Made by a program: the position numbers and the translations under genes. A stretch of 8,099 nt of DNA from NCBI GenBank assembly GCA_019309945.1, contig JAFDFH010000106.1, positions 1 through 8,099 of the forward strand. The letters run 5' to 3'. Positions 6,106-8,099 of the stretch are shown here, one piece after another (within the stretch, counting starts at the first letter, position 1; every line of letters begins with the position of its first letter). The notes under the pieces were generated by a model. It ran no database searches. It worked only from the letters and a program-made list of their open reading frames with translations, and had not been told where the DNA came from. The DNA is from Deltaproteobacteria bacterium. GTDB lineage: Bacteria; Desulfobacterota; Desulfobacteria; Desulfobacterales; JAFDFH01.

Positions 6106-7260
6106 TCAAGGACCAATCGGGCGCGATTGTGTGATATACGTCCTGATCCACCGCTTGAAAAAAAGGTCAGTGATCTCGTAACGGCCATCTTCCCTGTCTA
6201 TGAGGTTTTTATTTATCAGGCTTTTTAGCGCCCTGATCACCACTGCGGGCTGCGAAATGTTGAACCTCCTGAGCATCTCCGTTCGATAGGGATTTTCATC
6301 GGGCGCGGTTTCGGAAAGGATAATCAGGGCCTGTCTCTGGCGTTGCGTAAGAAGGTCCCATGTGTTCATGTAAGCCGTTGATTCGCGCCGGAGTAAAAGA
6401 TCAAGAGCTTGCGGCACGTCTTCCGCCATGATCCTAGATTTTTCTATCATGTTGTAGAGGATATGGCACAGGTACTGGGCATAATAGGGATGGCCTTCCG
6501 TGACCTCCGCAATCTTTTCAAGGGCTTGCCTGTCGATATCCACCTTGGCCTCGTGAAACCGCTTCTTGATCGTTTCTTTTAGATCATGAGAAGCGATTTT
6601 CCCCAATGGGAAGGTCTTTCCGCTCCGGTAAAAAGGACGATTAGGATCGGTAAAGAGGTCATTCATCAAGTGTCTCTTGCTTCCTACAAAGAAATAGGTG
6701 ATCCGGCGATGGGTCTGTATGGCGCTTCGCATGCGACGTTCCATCTTTTCACCATCTATCTCGACGATTTGCTGGAATTCGTCAAAAACAACCACGCCGT
6801 ATTTCTTTTTCTTTTGGAGATAGCTGTCCAGGCTCGAGACCACCTCGTCAAATGATTCTACTTCCATGTTCTTGTCAAAGCCCACATTCCACTGTGGATT
6901 CCCAACCTGATCAATGCCCATGCTCAGATAAAGCCGGGAGAAGAGCCCGCGCATCAGTTTAACGGCCTTTTCATATTTGCTGAGCGCCCCTGCAATGGCC
7001 CTTGCATAGGCCTCAATGAAATCTGCTACAGTGGAAATCGGATACAGGTCCACATAGACCGGAATGAAGCCCTCTTTAGATGCTTCTTCGAGTACCTTCC
7101 AAACTAAGGACGTCTTGCCAAAACGCCGCCTGGAGAGCAGGATGACATGCTGCCTGGAACGTATATCCCCCAGCAATTCCTTTGTTTCATTTTCACGGTC
7201 CCAGAAGGCCTCCCCGGAAACCGTATCCCCATAAACGAAGGGATTCTTGATACTGCGCAT
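6106..7260 (-). CDS. STAND/archaeal-type P-loop ATPase (384 aa), second copy
   Basis: This has the same family architecture as the ATPase at 3644-4759, but the sequence is strongly diverged, so it is not a recent duplicate. The N-terminal KNPFVYGDTVSGEAFWDRE is the family signature. Walker A is SRRRFGKTS at residues 43-51, with the first glycine replaced by serine but GKT kept. Walker B is VVVFDEFQ at 156-163, and a sensor-like strand YFFVGSKR lies at 189-196. A helical lid region with EVTEGHPYYAQYLCH follows. A C-terminal winged helix (LTQRQRQALIILSE, then ISQPAVVIRALKSLINKNLID and ITDLFFKRWI) completes the usual layout. The protein should be soluble. I chose the ATG at 7258-7260 because GGGAGG lies 5 nt upstream; a GTG two codons earlier overlaps that ribosome site. 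The Shine-Dalgarno sequence is the foot of a 53-bp palindrome, so expression is probably tightly controlled. The downstream effector is unknown. Confidence 0.9.
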   Translation of the reverse strand: MRSIKNPFVYGDTVSGEAFWDRENETKELLGDIRSRQHVILLSRRRFGKTSLVWKVLEEASKEGFIPVYVDLYPISTVADFIEAYARAIAGALSKYEKAVKLMRGLFSRLYLSMGIDQVGNPQWNVGFDKNMEVESFDEVVSSLDSYLQKKKKYGVVVFDEFQQIVEIDGEKMERRMRSAIQTHRRITYFFVGSKRHLMNDLFTDPNRPFYRSGKTFPLGKIASHDLKETIKKRFHEAKVDIDRQALEKIAEVTEGHPYYAQYLCHILYNMIEKSRIMAEDVPQALDLLLRRESTAYMNTWDLLTQRQRQALIILSETAPDENPYRTEMLRRFNISQPAVVIRALKSLINKNLIDREDGRYEITDLFFKRWIRTYITQSRPIGP

Positions 7261-7265
7261 ATACA

Positions 7266-7271
7266 CCTCCC
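7266..7271 (-). promoter_or_regulatory. Ribosome binding site at the palindrome foot, deciding the ATG start of the second ATPase
   Basis: GGGAGG on the minus strand is 5 nt before the ATG at 7260. Five of its six bases belong to the outer arm of the palindrome, whose other arm supplies the complementary CTCCC. Confidence 0.65.
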
Positions 7272-7319
7272 TTAACGTATTGCTATTAGCATTATGTTAA
7301 TAACAATACGTTAAGGGAG
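7267..7319. promoter_or_regulatory. 53-bp nested palindrome (candidate operator) upstream of the second ATPase gene
   Basis: The dyad is centred on 7293. The outer arms CTCCCTTAACGTATTG (7267-7282) and its exact complement (7304-7319) match over 16 bp. Inner arm positions match except 7283/7303 and 7289/7297. Each arm also contains its own perfect 9-bp dyad: GCTATTAGC (7282-7290) and GTTAATAAC (7296-7304), with centres 14 bp apart. The palindrome covers the predicted -10 box and the base of the Shine-Dalgarno sequence. It could be an operator for a multimeric repressor. If transcribed whole, it would form a long hairpin that hides the ribosome site. Confidence 0.8.
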
Positions 7320-7332
7320 TATGCTAAGTCAA
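7303..7332 (-). promoter_or_regulatory. Predicted promoter of the second ATPase gene
   Basis: On the minus strand TTGACT (7327-7332, 5 of 6 consensus bases) is followed by an 18-bp spacer and TATTGT (7303-7308, 4 of 6). Transcription would begin near the centre of the palindrome, about 35 nt before the start codon. The -10 box is inside the palindrome and the -35 outside it. Confidence 0.45.
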
Positions 7333-7343
7333 GCGTTTCTATT

Positions 7344-7476
7344 TAGTGTCCGTCCAGAAACGAGGATTTTTGTTCGAGATCAAGGCCTGCTAAAAATTTT
7401 ACCACAGGCATATAGCTGATATTCGAGGATAAAATTTTGAGCCTGACCCCATAGGAATAGGCTGTGCTTTGCACAG
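7344..7476. other. Possible mobile-repeat remnant at the 3' end of the MBL gene
   Basis: This stretch covers the gap downstream of the metallo-hydrolase gene and its last ~30 codons. It contains a perfect hairpin CTGTGC-TTT-GCACAG (7462-7476), the string GAGCCTGACCCC (7439-7450), two copies of AAAATTTT (7393 and 7431) and TAGTGTCCGTCCAGAAA (7344-7360). The minus-strand form GGGGTCAGGCTC resembles the GGGGTCAG-type strings I recall near REP-associated (Y1) transposase elements. The encoded protein tail has no resemblance to the ComEC-type domain. No transposase gene is present, so if this is a remnant it is a small non-autonomous one. Confidence 0.35.
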
Positions 7477-8099
7477 GGCAGTCGTATCTTAACGGATCGA
7501 CCATCTGTTGATATTGTAAAGGCACCCTGGCTGTCGGTGCGTAATATCCGATAACCCCGTGCGGTGTAGCGTTTAAGTACCGAAGGGTGGGGGAATCCGA
7601 AACGATTTCTCCACCCTGCTGAAATAATAACAAATTCCGGGTCTACTTGCTCGAGAAATGAAACCGTACTCGATGTTTTACTACCATGATGGGGGGCAAG
7701 CAGAAATGTGCTTTTCAACGCCCCCCCTCGCATTGAAATTAGTTCTTGCTCCGCTTTGGCCGTAATATCTCCTGGGAAAAGAAAAGATTTAGATCCCAAC
7801 GCAACCTTTATGACAAGTGAGTTGTTGTTATATTCGCGCCACTTTTCTTTATCTTTTTTATCCTGAAAGTCGTTGGGCGGATAAAGTATATCGAGTGTTA
7901 CATTGTCCAGCACATATCTTCGAGACATATTTTTTAATCCGGGCACATGAATCTTTTTTCTTTTAATAATCTTCATAAACTCTTGATAGCCCCGGGTATT
8001 GGCAGCTTCATTATTGGACCATAGGCGCTTTACGTTGAAATGTTCAGCGATATATAATAGTCCGTTTAGATGATCACTGTTCGGATGGCTGAGAATAAG
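7380..8099 (-). CDS. ComEC/Rec2-type metallo-beta-lactamase fold hydrolase, C-terminal part (start outside the window)
   Basis: The frame is open from the right edge to a TGA at 7380-7382, giving 239 visible residues. The first visible residues include LSHPNSDHLNG, the HxxxxDH metal-binding motif of the metallo-beta-lactamase fold. NNNSLVIKVALG and FLFPGDI (Asp at visible residue 111) follow, then APHHGSKTSS (His 137-138). VIISAGWRNRFGFPHPSVL and ILRTDSQGAFTISTDG come next. This order is that of the C-terminal hydrolase domain of ComEC, the DNA-uptake channel, and of related stand-alone proteins. Without the N-terminal part I cannot say whether membrane segments are attached. Metal ligands are intact, so it is probably a phosphodiesterase/nuclease-type enzyme. 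An internal ATG at 7976 is not the start, because the metal motif lies upstream of it. The last ~30 residues after VKIRL do not match the family and coincide with repeat-like DNA. Confidence 0.88.
   Translation of the reverse strand, partial: LILSHPNSDHLNGLLYIAEHFNVKRLWSNNEAANTRGYQEFMKIIKRKKIHVPGLKNMSRRYVLDNVTLDILYPPNDFQDKKDKEKWREYNNNSLVIKVALGSKSFLFPGDITAKAEQELISMRGGALKSTFLLAPHHGSKTSSTVSFLEQVDPEFVIISAGWRNRFGFPHPSVLKRYTARGYRILRTDSQGAFTISTDGRSVKIRLPCAKHSLFLWGQAQNFILEYQLYACGKIFSRP

Noticed and set aside
7267..7319. Palindrome as a rho-independent terminator for the hydrolase gene
   Set aside because: The stem is AT-rich and is not followed by a T-run on the minus strand. The next bases form the ribosome site and start of the ATPase gene.
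7343..7633. Minus-strand frame of 96 codons overlapping the hydrolase gene
   Set aside because: It overlaps the ComEC-type frame, which has strong motifs, in a different phase and has no domain of its own.

Overview
The window looks like an accessory region of a bacterial chromosome, probably from a Gram-negative environmental lineage. A Desulfobacterota (delta-proteobacterial) origin is my inference from the style of the transposase, the RhuM protein and the STAND ATPases; no rRNA or housekeeping marker confirms it. Nearly all cellular genes lie on the minus strand. The only plus-strand gene is the transposase of an insertion element.

Layout from left to right. (1) Positions 1-428 hold the interior of a PAS/HisKA_3 sensor histidine kinase on the minus strand, cut off at its N-terminal side. 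(2) Positions 428-2750 form a complete-looking insertion element of about 2.3 kb. It has 18-bp terminal inverted repeats (one mismatch), a good sigma70-type promoter, a strong Shine-Dalgarno sequence and one 728-aa DDE-type transposase. (3) Positions 2737-3381 hold a RhuM-family protein whose C-terminus is cut off by the right end of the element, which supplies its stop codon. (4) Positions 3644-7260 hold three tandem minus-strand genes, each apparently with its own promoter: a STAND/archaeal-type P-loop ATPase, an XRE-HTH protein fused to a degenerate ImmA/IrrE metallopeptidase-like domain, and a second, distantly related STAND ATPase. (5) Positions 7380-8099 hold the C-terminal part of a ComEC-type metallo-beta-lactamase hydrolase that runs off the right edge. 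Its last ~30 codons look like foreign repeat sequence.

The most interesting region is the ATPase / XRE-pseudopeptidase / ATPase cluster. Each ATPase gene is preceded, within 6-12 bp of its start codon, by a long AT-rich interrupted palindrome (50 and 53 bp) that overlaps its predicted promoter. The 53-bp one is a nested palindrome: each arm is itself a small perfect dyad, and the two mismatches between the arms are compensated inside each arm. The XRE protein keeps the overall ImmA/IrrE fold signature but has lost both histidines of the HExxH zinc motif, so it is probably a sensor or regulator rather than a protease. Together these suggest tightly autoregulated signal-transduction ATPases, possibly of a defence or stress module. 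That function is inference; no effector gene (nuclease, TIR, pore former) is visible.

The left half records rearrangement. The two sides of the insertion element carry fragments of two unrelated genes and no target duplication, so the element has been involved in a deletion or in recombination between copies.
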